The notes beneath the pieces are model-generated. The model was not told the DNA's origin. It searched no databases and saw only the letters and a list, made by a program, of their open reading frames with translations. 64,000 bases of DNA from Coleofasciculus sp040219735. Its GTDB lineage: Bacteria > Cyanobacteriota > Cyanobacteriia > Cyanobacteriales > Coleofasciculaceae. The translations under genes and the position numbers were made by a program. The stretch lies in the NCBI GenBank assembly GCA_040219735.1, contig JAVJRX010000036.1; one strand, written 5' to 3'. Positions 33,294 through 42,400 of the stretch are shown here, one piece after another (positions within the stretch are counted from its first letter, which is position 1; every line of letters starts with the position of its first letter).

Positions 33294-33605
33294 TTAGTTA
33301 GAAGATGAACCCTGCGAGTTTTCTAAAGGCTGTGAAAAGGCGGTAAAACGCTGAGGATCTAAGGTGATACCTCCAACGAAAGCAATTTCACGAAGCTTAC
33401 GTAATTCCATAGCCTGATGGAACATAAGTTGGGCAATTACCCATACTCTGCCATCAATTAAAATTTGCCCTCCCTGGGAGGAGATGAGAGCGGGAAGATT
33501 GACTTGGGGATAAGCCGATTTGACCAAAAATGTTTGGTTTTGATTCGACTGGGGAATCTGTAGGTTAATCTTAGCCCCAAAACTGTTGGCTACTTTGTCA
33601 ATCAT
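33294..33605 (-). CDS. First gene of the uncharacterised operon, 103 residues
   Basis: Not recognised. Central beta-rich stretch (TFLVKSAYPQVNLPALISSQGGQILIDGRVWVIAQLMFHQ) followed by a helix (AMELRKLREIAF) and a polar tail rich in Q and S. No signal peptide. The start has a weak GAGGATACAC leader. It precedes four same-strand genes whose spacing (39, -1, -1 and 142 bases) indicates one transcript. Confidence 0.65.
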   Translation of the reverse strand: MIDKVANSFGAKINLQIPQSNQNQTFLVKSAYPQVNLPALISSQGGQILIDGRVWVIAQLMFHQAMELRKLREIAFVGGITLDPQRFTAFSQPLENSQGSSSN

Positions 33606-34000
33606 TTGTGTATCCTCACTCTCACTCTGCTGTTAGTCTGAAAAAATCACACTTGCAGTCAAGCTCCCAAAGCTTTTCAACCTCAGGATAGGATGGGTGA
33701 GAATAGCCTTAGCTGCATCGATCATTTGCATCAAGTGATACTTTGCACAGGCATATATGGCTGATTTAAAGCAAGTTAATAATCTTGAGTCAACCCAAGA
33801 CTCTTAGATTATTAAAAAGCTTGGCTGATCATTGTGCAGAATATAAATTTTGTAAGATGATTTAGCTGAGCTGTATTCCCTTTGTCTTGATGGAGTCAGT
33901 ATAGTTCATTATTCAAAGGAATGTCAATCAAGTATTAATACCCAAATCTTTTCGAGCAGTATTAATACTTATCCAATCGCCTAAAGAATAAAAAACTAAG
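33606..34000. promoter_or_regulatory. Upstream region of the unknown operon
   Basis: 395 bases between the operon start and the hisC end. It includes a 32-codon minus-strand frame (33633-33731, MQMIDAAKAILTHPIL...) with no Shine-Dalgarno sequence, not called as a gene. The A/T-rich part (33770-33990) probably carries the promoter; no box was identified. Confidence 0.4.
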
Positions 34001-35122
34001 TCAATGGAGCAGAACTGTTTGCAATCGCTTTAAGGTACGCTGATTCTCTTGTTGAGAACCCACAGTAATTCGTAATCCGCCACCTGTATTTCGGATGACT
34101 GTACCTTGGGCTTTCATTTGTTGAACAATCTGGCTTAAGCTATTTTGTTCCAGTTGGCGAGGGCGAATATAAATAAAATTGGCAGAACTCGACCAAACCT
34201 GTAACGCGGGATACTCTGATAATGCAGCTAATAATTTATCGCGTTCGGCAATAATTTGGGGAATCGTGGCTAAGAGTTGATCGCGGTGAGTCAGGGCGAC
34301 AAGGGCGGCGGCTTGGGAAAAGCTGGGTAAATTATAAGGTAAGCGCATTTTTTCTAATGCGGCAATTAATTCTGGGTGGGCGATGCAATATCCTACCCGA
34401 TGGGCGGCTAAGCGAAAGGCTTTGGAAAAGGTTCGCATAATTGCCCAGTTGGGATGCTGCGCTAATTCCTTAACGACAGAGGTTTGGCTAAATTCAAAGT
34501 ATGCCTCATCAATCACCACCAAAATATGATCAGGTAAACTTCGCAACCATTTGAGTTCAGCCGATGTGAGAGAATTGCCTGTGGGGGAGTTGGGGTGAAT
34601 AACGAAAACTACACGGATAGGGGGATGTTCTGATTGGGCGATCGCGCGTTGGGCTTCGCCTAGGTTAATCTCAAAGTTATCCGAACAACGCCCAACTGTA
34701 ACCACAGGAATACCCAAGGTTTGCGCCAGAATCCCGTACATGGAGAATGTGGGATTGGGGACGAGAATTGAACCTTCTCCCCGTAAACAGGTGGTAATTA
34801 ATAGAGAACGAATCAGTTCATCCGAACCATTCCCCACTGAGATTTGGCTAGAGGTTACGGGTATTTCTAGATTAGCCGATTCAGTCACATAATGCGCGAT
34901 CGCATCTTTTAGGGCTTGATGAGAACCATCGGGATAGCGGTTCGCCTCAATCTCGTGTTGATACGTCCATGCTAGCTTTTCTTTTAACTCAACGGGCAAA
35001 TCATCAGGACTTTCATTCGCATCCACGCGATCGCACGATAGGATTGGCTTACCCGAATCTCCCCCTGGATTAGGAGTGTAAGCCGTAAATTGAGCCAAAT
35101 CTGACCGGATGAACCCCAACAT
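34001..35122 (-). CDS. hisC: Histidinol-phosphate aminotransferase
   Basis: 373 residues, class I/II aminotransferase. Motifs: VDANESPDDLP near the N-terminus, NRYPDG, VGNGSDELI, NPNSPTGN-type (HPNSPTGN), the DEAYFEF aspartate and the PLP lysine in RTFSKAFRLAAHRVGY (about residue 232). The reaction is transamination of imidazole acetol-phosphate with glutamate in histidine synthesis. No other his genes are nearby, as usual in cyanobacteria. It starts 47 bases after the stop of the phosphoesterase gene on the same strand, so the two may form a short transcript. Confidence 0.92.
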   Translation of the reverse strand: MLGFIRSDLAQFTAYTPNPGGDSGKPILSCDRVDANESPDDLPVELKEKLAWTYQHEIEANRYPDGSHQALKDAIAHYVTESANLEIPVTSSQISVGNGSDELIRSLLITTCLRGEGSILVPNPTFSMYGILAQTLGIPVVTVGRCSDNFEINLGEAQRAIAQSEHPPIRVVFVIHPNSPTGNSLTSAELKWLRSLPDHILVVIDEAYFEFSQTSVVKELAQHPNWAIMRTFSKAFRLAAHRVGYCIAHPELIAALEKMRLPYNLPSFSQAAALVALTHRDQLLATIPQIIAERDKLLAALSEYPALQVWSSSANFIYIRPRQLEQNSLSQIVQQMKAQGTVIRNTGGGLRITVGSQQENQRTLKRLQTVLLH

Positions 35123-35169
35123 ATTAGTTACCTGTTTCTATTGATACTGGTTTCCCTGTTCCCTCTTGC

Positions 35170-36000
35170 CTATTCCCTCTCTAAAGTAATAATGGTAACT
35201 TCTGGCGGACAAAATAGACGCCCGGGTGCATAAGTTCCTAACCCACGATTCACATACAGGCGATTTGCACCAACCTGATGGATTCCTTGTCCCCATTCCC
35301 AATGATCGACCACTCGATAACATTCTCTCAGAAAGGGAATCCACTTGTGCAGGGGTCGAGGAATAAGTAGTCGCAGGATGGGTAGCAATAACGCCGCAGG
35401 TCCAAATCCAGGAATCACCACTTGACCTCCGTGGGTATGACCTGATAACTGTAAATCGATGCGCCATTTCTGCAAGGGTTCAGCCGTGTCCGGGTTATGA
35501 GATAAGACAATACGGGGTAATTTAGGATCGATTTGGTTCATCACCGGGGCGGGATTGAATTCACGGGACCAAAAATCCGCTAATCCTACCAAGGCTAATC
35601 CTTTGCCTAAAGGATAGACAATTTCATTCCATAAAACGCGCACGCCAATCTGGGTTAGCGCCTCGGTAACTGTGGTTTTGGCTTGGTGGTGATAAATGTC
35701 GTGGTTTCCCAGTACCGCATAGATTCCCGCACGACTTTCCAAGTATTTTAATCGCCGTACCAGTTGATGAATCGGTTCTGGCTGATAGGTGATGTAGTCT
35801 CCAGTTAACACAACTAAATCCGGTTCAGCCTGATTACTCACCTCAATCGCCTCAGCCAGCATCGCTTCCGACAGGCGAAAACCATCATAATGTAAATCAC
35901 TAAGCTGTACCAGTTTGGTTCCTTGCAATGACGGTGGCAAATTCGCGATCGCAACCGTTATCCGCTCAACCTTTAATCGTCCTGAAAATACCCAAGCCAT
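35170..36000 (-). CDS. Metallophosphoesterase, YkuE/calcineurin type
   Basis: 276 residues. The complete metal-binding set is visible: LSDLHYDGF (DxH), LTGDYIT (GD), GNHDIY (GNHD), IVLSHNPD and LSGHTHGGQV (GHTHGG). A two-metal active site is thus intact. The N-terminus has no clear signal or lipobox, in contrast to exported relatives. YkuE-type enzymes act on phospholipid-linked or nucleotide substrates; the substrate here cannot be told. It is transcribed toward hisC. Confidence 0.9.
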   Translation of the reverse strand: MAWVFSGRLKVERITVAIANLPPSLQGTKLVQLSDLHYDGFRLSEAMLAEAIEVSNQAEPDLVVLTGDYITYQPEPIHQLVRRLKYLESRAGIYAVLGNHDIYHHQAKTTVTEALTQIGVRVLWNEIVYPLGKGLALVGLADFWSREFNPAPVMNQIDPKLPRIVLSHNPDTAEPLQKWRIDLQLSGHTHGGQVVIPGFGPAALLLPILRLLIPRPLHKWIPFLRECYRVVDHWEWGQGIHQVGANRLYVNRGLGTYAPGRLFCPPEVTIITLERE

Positions 36001-36089
36001 AGTATTAATTTTAATAAATCTGGCAAGAATGATTCCAGATTAGCTTAGCGCTTCATTGGATTCATTCCCTGTGATCCCCTATACTCAGG

Positions 36090-36971
36090 TTACTCTGTAG
36101 ATTCCGAAAACTGATCCGCTATTAAGGCTGAATGACATTGCGCTAAAGGTTTTCTAGCAATGTCGGATAATCCAACTTGCTGCAATAAGTATTGCCAATT
36201 TGATGCTACAGTAGAATTTTCCGGCTCCGCACAACGCAACTGGACTAGACTTTCGAGGGTTTCATACCAAATCCCATGATTGGCATATATAGCAGGCTTC
36301 GCCTTAGGTGCAGCCCTGTCTAATTCCTGATTAATGGGGGAATTTGGCGTGACTCGTTGTATCCACCCGGCGACATAGGTGCTGTCACTGCGGTCATACT
36401 GATCAAAAATAATACTGAAATACCAGAAATAGGGTTTGCCCACCTCTAAGGGAGGTAAATCTGGATCATTGGCTAGATCAACGGCAATAATGCTATCACT
36501 GGCTTGTAGCGGAATTTCCTTTTCATAAATAATAGTTTTTAAGGTTTGATCATAGAAACTAAACTCGGCTTTAACATTCTTTACACTTACATCTGGAATA
36601 TAAAAATACAAGGTGGGATATTCAGCGATAGTTGTGCCAAATGTGGATTGAGGGATTAACGCCATTAACGGAATCGGCGGGCGGTATCCTTGACAACGAG
36701 TTGCGGCATAGTTTTCTATCCGATTTCCTGGCGTAATGTCGAGTTGATTCAACACTCCCTTATCCGGAATCTTTAACGTAATTTCTTCTTTGGTATAGCC
36801 ACACTTTACCAAATCTTCATTTTTAGTTTCTCTATTAAAATTTGTGACAAATGAAGACTCGGCTTGAGCTGGCTGTGAAATACTTAAGCAGACTAGGCTT
36901 ATCCAGGAGATTAAAGAAGCTGCCATCCAATTTTTAGGACAAATCATAGTATTCGCGATCGCGTTCAGCAT
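36090..36971 (-). CDS. DUF928 secreted protein
   Basis: 293 residues. Signal peptide at residues 1-37 (hydrophobic ASLISWISLVCLSIS, cleavage after AQA). Conserved DUF928 segments: LMALIPQSTFGTTIAEYPTLYFYIPD, PPLEVGKPYFWYFSIIFD and VAGWIQRV. The family is common in filamentous cyanobacteria, periplasmic or outer-membrane associated, and uncharacterised. A longer N-terminal region beginning MLNAIANTMIC precedes the hydrophobic core, so the ATG at 36948 (MICPKNW) is an alternative start. No operon partner. Confidence 0.85.
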   Translation of the reverse strand: MLNAIANTMICPKNWMAASLISWISLVCLSISQPAQAESSFVTNFNRETKNEDLVKCGYTKEEITLKIPDKGVLNQLDITPGNRIENYAATRCQGYRPPIPLMALIPQSTFGTTIAEYPTLYFYIPDVSVKNVKAEFSFYDQTLKTIIYEKEIPLQASDSIIAVDLANDPDLPPLEVGKPYFWYFSIIFDQYDRSDSTYVAGWIQRVTPNSPINQELDRAAPKAKPAIYANHGIWYETLESLVQLRCAEPENSTVASNWQYLLQQVGLSDIARKPLAQCHSALIADQFSESTE

Positions 36972-37194
36972 GACTATAAATTCAGTATAGCTTTTTCAAT
37001 TCTTTCTCATTTCTCATTTATCATCAGGACTGTACATAAACAAGATGCTCAGGAGAGATTGTCACTCTCAGTTTTGGATCAGTAGCCGCTTAGTCGGGAA
37101 CTGATCTGTTCTACCATTGTGTCAATGTGTTGAAATAGATAGTTGTAGGTAATAAGTTGAGGAAGTTATCTCCATTTCTTGATACCATACAAGA

Positions 37195-38181
37195 ATGTTG
37201 AGACTTGGTAGATTTATGCCCCGAGTGCGTCAAACTGTTACTCTGATTGGACTTGCCCTGTTGACGATGGTATTCGCGATCGCTTGTCAGGGGGGGGGGA
37301 GTGCGATTAAGGTAGGATCGAAAGATTTTACTGAGCAATTTATACTAGGGGAAATGTATGCGCTGGTACTTGAAAATCAAGGGTTTGAAGTTGAACGCAA
37401 GCTAAACTTGGGGGGAACACCCGTGGCGCAAGCGGGTTTGGAAAGTGGTCAAATTGATTTATATCCAGAGTATACGGGGACGGCTTTATTAACGGTGTTA
37501 AAGCGTCCTGTCAGTAGTGATTCGCAGCAGGTTTATCAAACGGTGGCGGATAGTTATCAAGAGAAATATAATCTGGTTTGGCTAGAACCTGCACCGATGA
37601 ATAATACGCAAGCCTTGGTGATGATGCCGGAGGCGGCTAAAGACTATAATATTAAAACAATTTCTGATCTGGTTGATCAGGCAAGTCAATTAACGTTGAT
37701 TGGTCCACCGGAATTTGAGTTACGTGAGGATGGATTACCGGGGTTAAAACAAGTGTATGGGGATTTTCAACTTAAAAAATTTATTCCGACTGATCCGGGG
37801 TTAAGATATCAAGCCTTAACCGAAGGACAAGCTGATGTAGTGGTGGGGTTTAGTACCGATGGTGAAATTAGTGCATTGAATTTAGTTGTATTAGAGGATG
37901 ATCAAAACTTTTTCCCTCCCTATCAAGTTGCGCCAGTGGTGCGTCAAGAAACACTGGAGAAGTATCCCGGAATCCGAGAGGCGCTGAATAAGTTAGCGCC
38001 AAAGTTAACGAATGAAACGATGCAACGATTGAATTATGAGGTGAGTGGTAAGAAACGCGAACCGGCTGAGGTGGCTAAAGAGTTTCTCATGCAAGAGGGA
38101 TTTTTAGACGAAGTAGCCGCCGAGGTGCATCAAGTCGTGCGGAAGTGGGTGGTTAAACAACTTAATCAGGTTATATCTTAG
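37195..38181 (+). CDS. Osmoprotectant (glycine betaine/choline) ABC transporter substrate-binding lipoprotein, OpuAC type
   Basis: 328 residues. Signal with lipobox AIAC (Cys near residue 32), so it is membrane anchored. Family motifs: VGSKDFTEQFILGEMYA, PEYTGTAL, VVGFSTDGEI and FFPPYQVAPVVR. The OpuAC/ProX-type fold binds quaternary amines between two lobes. An ATG at 37216 (MPRVRQ) would give a more standard signal length. No permease or ATPase gene lies next to it, so it is an orphan component or works with a system elsewhere. Confidence 0.9.
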   Translation: MLRLGRFMPRVRQTVTLIGLALLTMVFAIACQGGGSAIKVGSKDFTEQFILGEMYALVLENQGFEVERKLNLGGTPVAQAGLESGQIDLYPEYTGTALLTVLKRPVSSDSQQVYQTVADSYQEKYNLVWLEPAPMNNTQALVMMPEAAKDYNIKTISDLVDQASQLTLIGPPEFELREDGLPGLKQVYGDFQLKKFIPTDPGLRYQALTEGQADVVVGFSTDGEISALNLVVLEDDQNFFPPYQVAPVVRQETLEKYPGIREALNKLAPKLTNETMQRLNYEVSGKKREPAEVAKEFLMQEGFLDEVAAEVHQVVRKWVVKQLNQVIS

Positions 38182-38182
38182 C

Positions 38183-38233
38183 TGGCGATTGGAAATCGCA
38201 GCTACACAAACAAAGTCCGCCTGCGCGGACTAA
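38183..38233 (+). repeat. Family C repeat, third copy
   Basis: tggcgattggaaatcgcagctacacaaac, followed by a gtccgcctgcgcggac palindrome. Immediately follows the stop codon of the OpuAC-type gene and may double as its terminator. Confidence 0.8.
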
Positions 38234-38261
38234 ATTAATCGCACTATCGTAAACCTAATCT

Positions 38262-38327
38262 GTAGGGGCGGGTTTAGGGACTAACATATCAAAACATAAC
38301 CGATAACTGTTATACAAAACCCGCCCT
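38262..38327. repeat. Family B palindromic repeat
   Basis: gtaggggcgggttta and aaaacccgccct arms around an A/T-rich centre, between the family C repeat and the NACHT gene. Confidence 0.8.
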
Positions 38328-38396
38328 CCCACAGCCTGCGATCGCGTCTTCCCTGTCTGTTGTCTTAACATTAGGATGGCTCAGCATTTGAGCGGC

Positions 38397-41183
38397 TCAT
38401 GAATTGGGCGCGTCTGGTGGTGGATTGGGTGGGGAAAGCGATAGCTGTTGCTTTAACCCTTCTGGCACAGTGATTGCTGTTTCTAATCCTCGCACATTTT
38501 TCCATTGAGTATATTCATCCCAGAAAATACGATTTAGATTTGCACTGTTTAAGTATATGTCACTGAGATTTGCCCCGCCCAGATAGGCATCGGTGAGGTT
38601 TGCAAGGCAGAGATTTGCGCCACTGAGGTTTGCCCCACTCAGATAGGCGTCGGTGAGGTTTGCAAGGCTAAGATTTAGGCTACTGAGGTTTGCTCCACTC
38701 AGGTAAGCGCCACTGAGATTGACGTTGCTAAGAAATGGGTTAACTGTATTTGAAAAGGTGTCAACTTTAACGCTATTGCTATAACTAATAATGCGAAGCA
38801 ATCGAGTTGGCTCAAAACTGTCACTATCTGGCTGACCACAAGGATTAAAGCTAATCTTACCCTTCAGTTCATCCCTGATCACAGAATAATCCTTCAATTC
38901 TAAAAGCAGAATCATCATATTTAGCCCAGCATAGATATCCACCTCTCGCAATCCCATCAAACTACCATGCTTTCGCAATTGCAGCATCTTTTTCTGCGGC
39001 AGATTACTCGTAGGTTCTGCATCAATAAACTCCCCATTGCACCAATCGAGGTAGAACTCTTCCAAACGCTGAAATAATTGCAAAAATTCTTCCTGATTGA
39101 CATCAAGCAACACTATCATATACTCGACTATTTCCCATGTCAGCCCCCCATAACCTAGTAAATCGTAGACTTCCTCAGCTAACTGCTCCCGGCTAACTAG
39201 AAAACCTCCACGTTTGCGGCGCGGTTCAACCCATTCTTTCAAACTTTCAACTAACCGCTGGGCGCATAAGAACTCAGCAAAACTTTTATGGACAAACTCC
39301 ACCGCTCCTTCCGTGGCGTCAGCAGCAGAAGCGGGTCGCAAATAAAACGCGGCTAGCGCATTTCTCAACGGATTATCACCAATGCGTTCTCGTGCCTTTT
39401 CTAACAATTTTCTGGCTTGATCATCTCCCTTGAGACGTTCCTCAATCATGGGAATTGAAGTCCACTCTCCACCCGATTGAGTGACGCATAACCCCGCTTC
39501 TGTGAGAATGCGCCGCAAGCCTTCTGTTTCCTGTTCGGTGAGTTCCAGATTCAGTTCTTGAGAACGCTGCTGAGTCAGTACCCAATCTAAAGCCTTTTGA
39601 TAAATTAACACTTTAGCACCAGCGCGGCTGGTTCCCTCAAACAGTTCCAAGGATATTTCACCATCCCGATGCATCGCAGCTAAAAGGTAAAGTAATAGCG
39701 GTTCTCGCGCCAATTCCTTTACCTGTTCCGGGCAGTTTTGAGCCTGTAAAAACTCCCCAAATGCGTTAGCTTTATCCTCACCTACCAAATTTGACCATTT
39801 CCCCAACCATTGCTGCTGGAGTTTGTCATTCATGAGGGCAATTTCTACCCGTTCTAAATTCCCAGGGAGAAATCGTTCAATTCCATGTAATGCTAATTCT
39901 CGACCCGTGACTAAAAACCGATGTCCCAGTTGGGAATTTTGCTGACAACTGGTTTGAAAATTCCCCACCTGTTTGAGAAACTTTTCAATCCCGCCTGTGG
40001 TTCTCCCCTCCATTCGCAATTCATCAAACCCATCCAGCACGAATAAAAATCGGGTATTGCGGTCAGTTAACCAGCCGTCATCACTCTTAACAAAATCTGC
40101 CTTAACCGCAGCGCGGAGGGTATTTTCGATATTGTTTTCAAAGGCGTCAATATCCCAGAGTCGAATCAGAATCGGTGTCCAGATGGGATGAAGATGTTCT
40201 CGCACCCAATTGGCAAACATCCGACAAAAGACACTTTTTCCTCGTCCGGGTCTAGCTTGAATGAACAAGACTTGACCGTTTTTATCCGGCTTCGTAAGCT
40301 GTTCTTTTGCCCACTGTTCTAAATTAACTGGGTCTGCTTTTTTATCAACTTTGCCATTTTTATCGACTAAATGGGCTTCCAGTGGCACATAGATATCCGG
40401 AAGCGTGAAAATTTCACCTAATACTTTCCACTGGGTTTGTAACAAAGGATTACTGGTATGAGGAGATATTTGTTCCGTTAAATAGGATTCAATGCTGCTA
40501 TATTTCTGGGTTGCTTGGGTTTCCCGTGCGGCGGTTCGGGTTAATTGTAGGGGTTGGGTGATTGTTTCTGGTTCGTAGGAGAGTAGCTGATCAATTATCG
40601 GATAGATTCCCCAGGCTACCCATCCGGTTACAATGGGAATACTGTCCTGATTTAATCCCGCTTGGTTTAAGTATTCTGATAATTGTTGATTTAAAGCCTG
40701 TCCTAACCGGGATTCAGGAAAATAGGTTAAAGCGTCTTCAATTAAGTTCTGGTCGAGTTGAAGTTCTCCAAGCTGATCAAGTTGCGATTTAGGCGCCTGA
40801 TCCGATATCCCCGAACCGATTTCTCGCTGTAGCCAATCATTCTCACGCACCAATTTATCGAAACTTTCGAGATACGCTAAAGGAAACGCGATCGCAGCCC
40901 ACTCTTCTAAGCTTGTCTTCCCCTTCGCCTTATCACGATACAGTTTCACCCCTTTGCGAGCAAGCCCCACAAATGATAACCCCGCCGGAATCACCGCCAC
41001 AGGTGCGGCTGGCGTTCCCAACAAACCCAGCGCGATCGCTAATTCTAACCCAGCTTTAGAAACATCTGCGCCAGCCTCGGCAATTTCTCCCGGTTTCCCT
41101 AATTCCCGAACATCGGTTTTGAGAAGCTTCCACCACTCATCAGGATTGAGAAATTGCCGCCAAACCTGCTTAATTTTGTTCAC
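38397..41183 (-). CDS. NACHT-type STAND NTPase with C-terminal pentapeptide repeats
   Basis: 928 residues. N-terminal helical effector-like region (about 1-270) contains a hydrophobic stretch (LELAIALGLLGTPAAPVAVIPAG) that could insert in a membrane. The NACHT core follows: Walker A ARPGRGKS (about residue 311), Walker B RFLFVLDGFDELR, then helical winged-helix/ARC regions. The C-terminus has pentapeptide repeats (ANLSSLNLSLANLTDAYL...) in place of WD40 or LRR sensors. Bacterial NACHT proteins act in antiphage defence, and cyanobacteria encode many; a defence role is inference. It stands alone between repeat elements, with no partner genes. Confidence 0.88.
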   Translation of the reverse strand: MNKIKQVWRQFLNPDEWWKLLKTDVRELGKPGEIAEAGADVSKAGLELAIALGLLGTPAAPVAVIPAGLSFVGLARKGVKLYRDKAKGKTSLEEWAAIAFPLAYLESFDKLVRENDWLQREIGSGISDQAPKSQLDQLGELQLDQNLIEDALTYFPESRLGQALNQQLSEYLNQAGLNQDSIPIVTGWVAWGIYPIIDQLLSYEPETITQPLQLTRTAARETQATQKYSSIESYLTEQISPHTSNPLLQTQWKVLGEIFTLPDIYVPLEAHLVDKNGKVDKKADPVNLEQWAKEQLTKPDKNGQVLFIQARPGRGKSVFCRMFANWVREHLHPIWTPILIRLWDIDAFENNIENTLRAAVKADFVKSDDGWLTDRNTRFLFVLDGFDELRMEGRTTGGIEKFLKQVGNFQTSCQQNSQLGHRFLVTGRELALHGIERFLPGNLERVEIALMNDKLQQQWLGKWSNLVGEDKANAFGEFLQAQNCPEQVKELAREPLLLYLLAAMHRDGEISLELFEGTSRAGAKVLIYQKALDWVLTQQRSQELNLELTEQETEGLRRILTEAGLCVTQSGGEWTSIPMIEERLKGDDQARKLLEKARERIGDNPLRNALAAFYLRPASAADATEGAVEFVHKSFAEFLCAQRLVESLKEWVEPRRKRGGFLVSREQLAEEVYDLLGYGGLTWEIVEYMIVLLDVNQEEFLQLFQRLEEFYLDWCNGEFIDAEPTSNLPQKKMLQLRKHGSLMGLREVDIYAGLNMMILLLELKDYSVIRDELKGKISFNPCGQPDSDSFEPTRLLRIISYSNSVKVDTFSNTVNPFLSNVNLSGAYLSGANLSSLNLSLANLTDAYLSGANLSGANLCLANLTDAYLGGANLSDIYLNSANLNRIFWDEYTQWKNVRGLETAITVPEGLKQQLSLSPPNPPPDAPNS

Positions 41184-41255
41184 CGTTTATCAGGCATTAA
41201 ACTCTCCCTTACACGATAACCTGAATGCACCGTTTCAACCACGTTCGTAAGAAAA

Positions 41256-41280
41256 AGAGACGTTCCACCGGAACGTCTCT
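41256..41280. repeat. Family A palindrome
   Basis: agagacgttccaccggaacgtctct, perfect 11-bp arms around a 3-base centre, upstream of the NACHT gene. Confidence 0.8.
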
Positions 41281-41366
41281 ACTACATTCTGATGTATCCT
41301 AACTGATGCCAGCTACTATATGGCTACATAGGGCTAAAGCCCTTACTACAAACTACAAAAGAGCAA

Positions 41367-41945
41367 CTATTCCTGTGGTTCGCTGGTATAATGCAGCTTA
41401 ATAAAACTATCAAAGGAATACCAGGCTAAAACATACCAAGGAATCGCTTCGATCATCAATCCTTTAACCACTAATTGCCTTATCGCTAACACACTAAACC
41501 CCAGCGGAATCAGAAATCTTAAATCAACCATTCCATCAGTTGCCCGTCTCACGCGGTGATTCAGATGAGTGACGGCATAAGTTACGCTAGCCGCCGCATC
41601 AGATTGACCGTTTGCTGAATTTCGCGGTTGTTCAGAAATCGGGCTAAACGTGACCCCTAAATCCTGCAAAATCGCCCAAACTCCCTCAAAGTTAATGTGA
41701 TCTTGGGCGTAAAAAATCGTAATACTACCACTGTGGATATTAGCTCGTACCCGATAAATCTCTAGACGTTCATTCAACAACTTAATCAGCGGTTCAATGT
41801 CCTGAGATTGGCGATACTCTGGAGCCACCCGCAATCTCACCCGCCCTGGGGTTTGACTGATAAGTTCTACATAAATAGGTGAACTACCTATTTCTGGCGT
41901 CGTTTCCCTTAATTTTGGCATTTTGGAATTATTGGTTATCAGCAT
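41367..41945 (-). CDS. HMA_2-domain protein with C-terminal membrane segments
   Basis: 192 residues. Residues about 23-95 form an HMA_2-like ferredoxin-fold domain (ELISQTPGRVRLRVAPEY..., ITIFYAQDHINFEGVWAILQDLGV) without the CxxC of classical heavy-metal domains. The C-terminal part has one or two hydrophobic helices (FLIPLGFSVLAIRQLVVKGLMI; IPWYVLAWYSF). The PGRVRLRV signature recurs in the P-type ATPase (PGRVRFRI) and the 45340 gene (PGRLRLRV, PGRMRFRV). It is the last gene of that same-strand cluster and probably belongs to the same membrane system. Confidence 0.8.
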   Translation of the reverse strand: MLITNNSKMPKLRETTPEIGSSPIYVELISQTPGRVRLRVAPEYRQSQDIEPLIKLLNERLEIYRVRANIHSGSITIFYAQDHINFEGVWAILQDLGVTFSPISEQPRNSANGQSDAAASVTYAVTHLNHRVRRATDGMVDLRFLIPLGFSVLAIRQLVVKGLMIEAIPWYVLAWYSFDSFIKLHYTSEPQE

Positions 41946-41981
41946 AATTAATTATCAATTATAAATTTTGCACCGCGCATT

Positions 41982-42009
41982 GTAGAGACGTGCCATGGCA
42001 CGTCTCTAC
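41982..42009. repeat. Family A palindrome
   Basis: gtagagacgtgccatggcacgtctctac, a perfect 28-base palindrome between the HMA_2 gene and a DUF5132 gene. Confidence 0.85.
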
Positions 42010-42023
42010 AGGTTTAGTCGGAA

Positions 42024-42314
42024 TTAACCGATTTCACTATTCGGCGCGGGTTCTAATTCAGCTTGGCTTTTTTGTTCAGCCAATTCTGCCTTAGCTTCCG
42101 CCACGATGTCTTCAAAAACCTCACCCGTTTCTGACATCATCCCTTTACTTTTTTCGTAAAGGACAATTCCACCTTTGACCATCGCCTTGGCAACGGGTTT
42201 ACCTACCTTGGCAACAGCCGGAATCAGCAACGGCGCAGCAACAACGGCACCAATACCAGCCACAACACCGGGAACACCCAGATCTTCAAACAGATCAGTT
42301 ATTTTAAAAGCCAT
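42024..42314 (-). CDS. DUF5132 protein, copy 2
   Basis: 96 residues. The DUF5132 layout is clear: FEDLGVPGVVAGIGAVVAAPLLIPAV (glycine/alanine-rich hydrophobic segment), KVGKPVAKAMVKGGIVLYEKSKG, then an acidic helix (FEDIVAEAKAELAEQK). One membrane-inserting helix is likely. Its neighbour at 42401-42697 is a close paralogue. In cyanobacteria this family is frequently next to HMA_2 and P-type ATPase genes, as here. AGGAGG lies shortly before the ATG. Function unknown. Confidence 0.85.
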   Translation of the reverse strand: MAFKITDLFEDLGVPGVVAGIGAVVAAPLLIPAVAKVGKPVAKAMVKGGIVLYEKSKGMMSETGEVFEDIVAEAKAELAEQKSQAELEPAPNSEIG

Positions 42315-42400
42315 ACTCTACCTCCTAATTCAAAAAACTTTTCCGGAACTGTTATTCTAGCAACCGCTCCAGGGAAACGTATGATGCTAGGGATACAAGG

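Noticed and set aside
33633..33731. 32-codon minus-strand frame upstream of the unknown operon
   Set aside because: No Shine-Dalgarno sequence and no recognisable feature; kept only as a possible leader.
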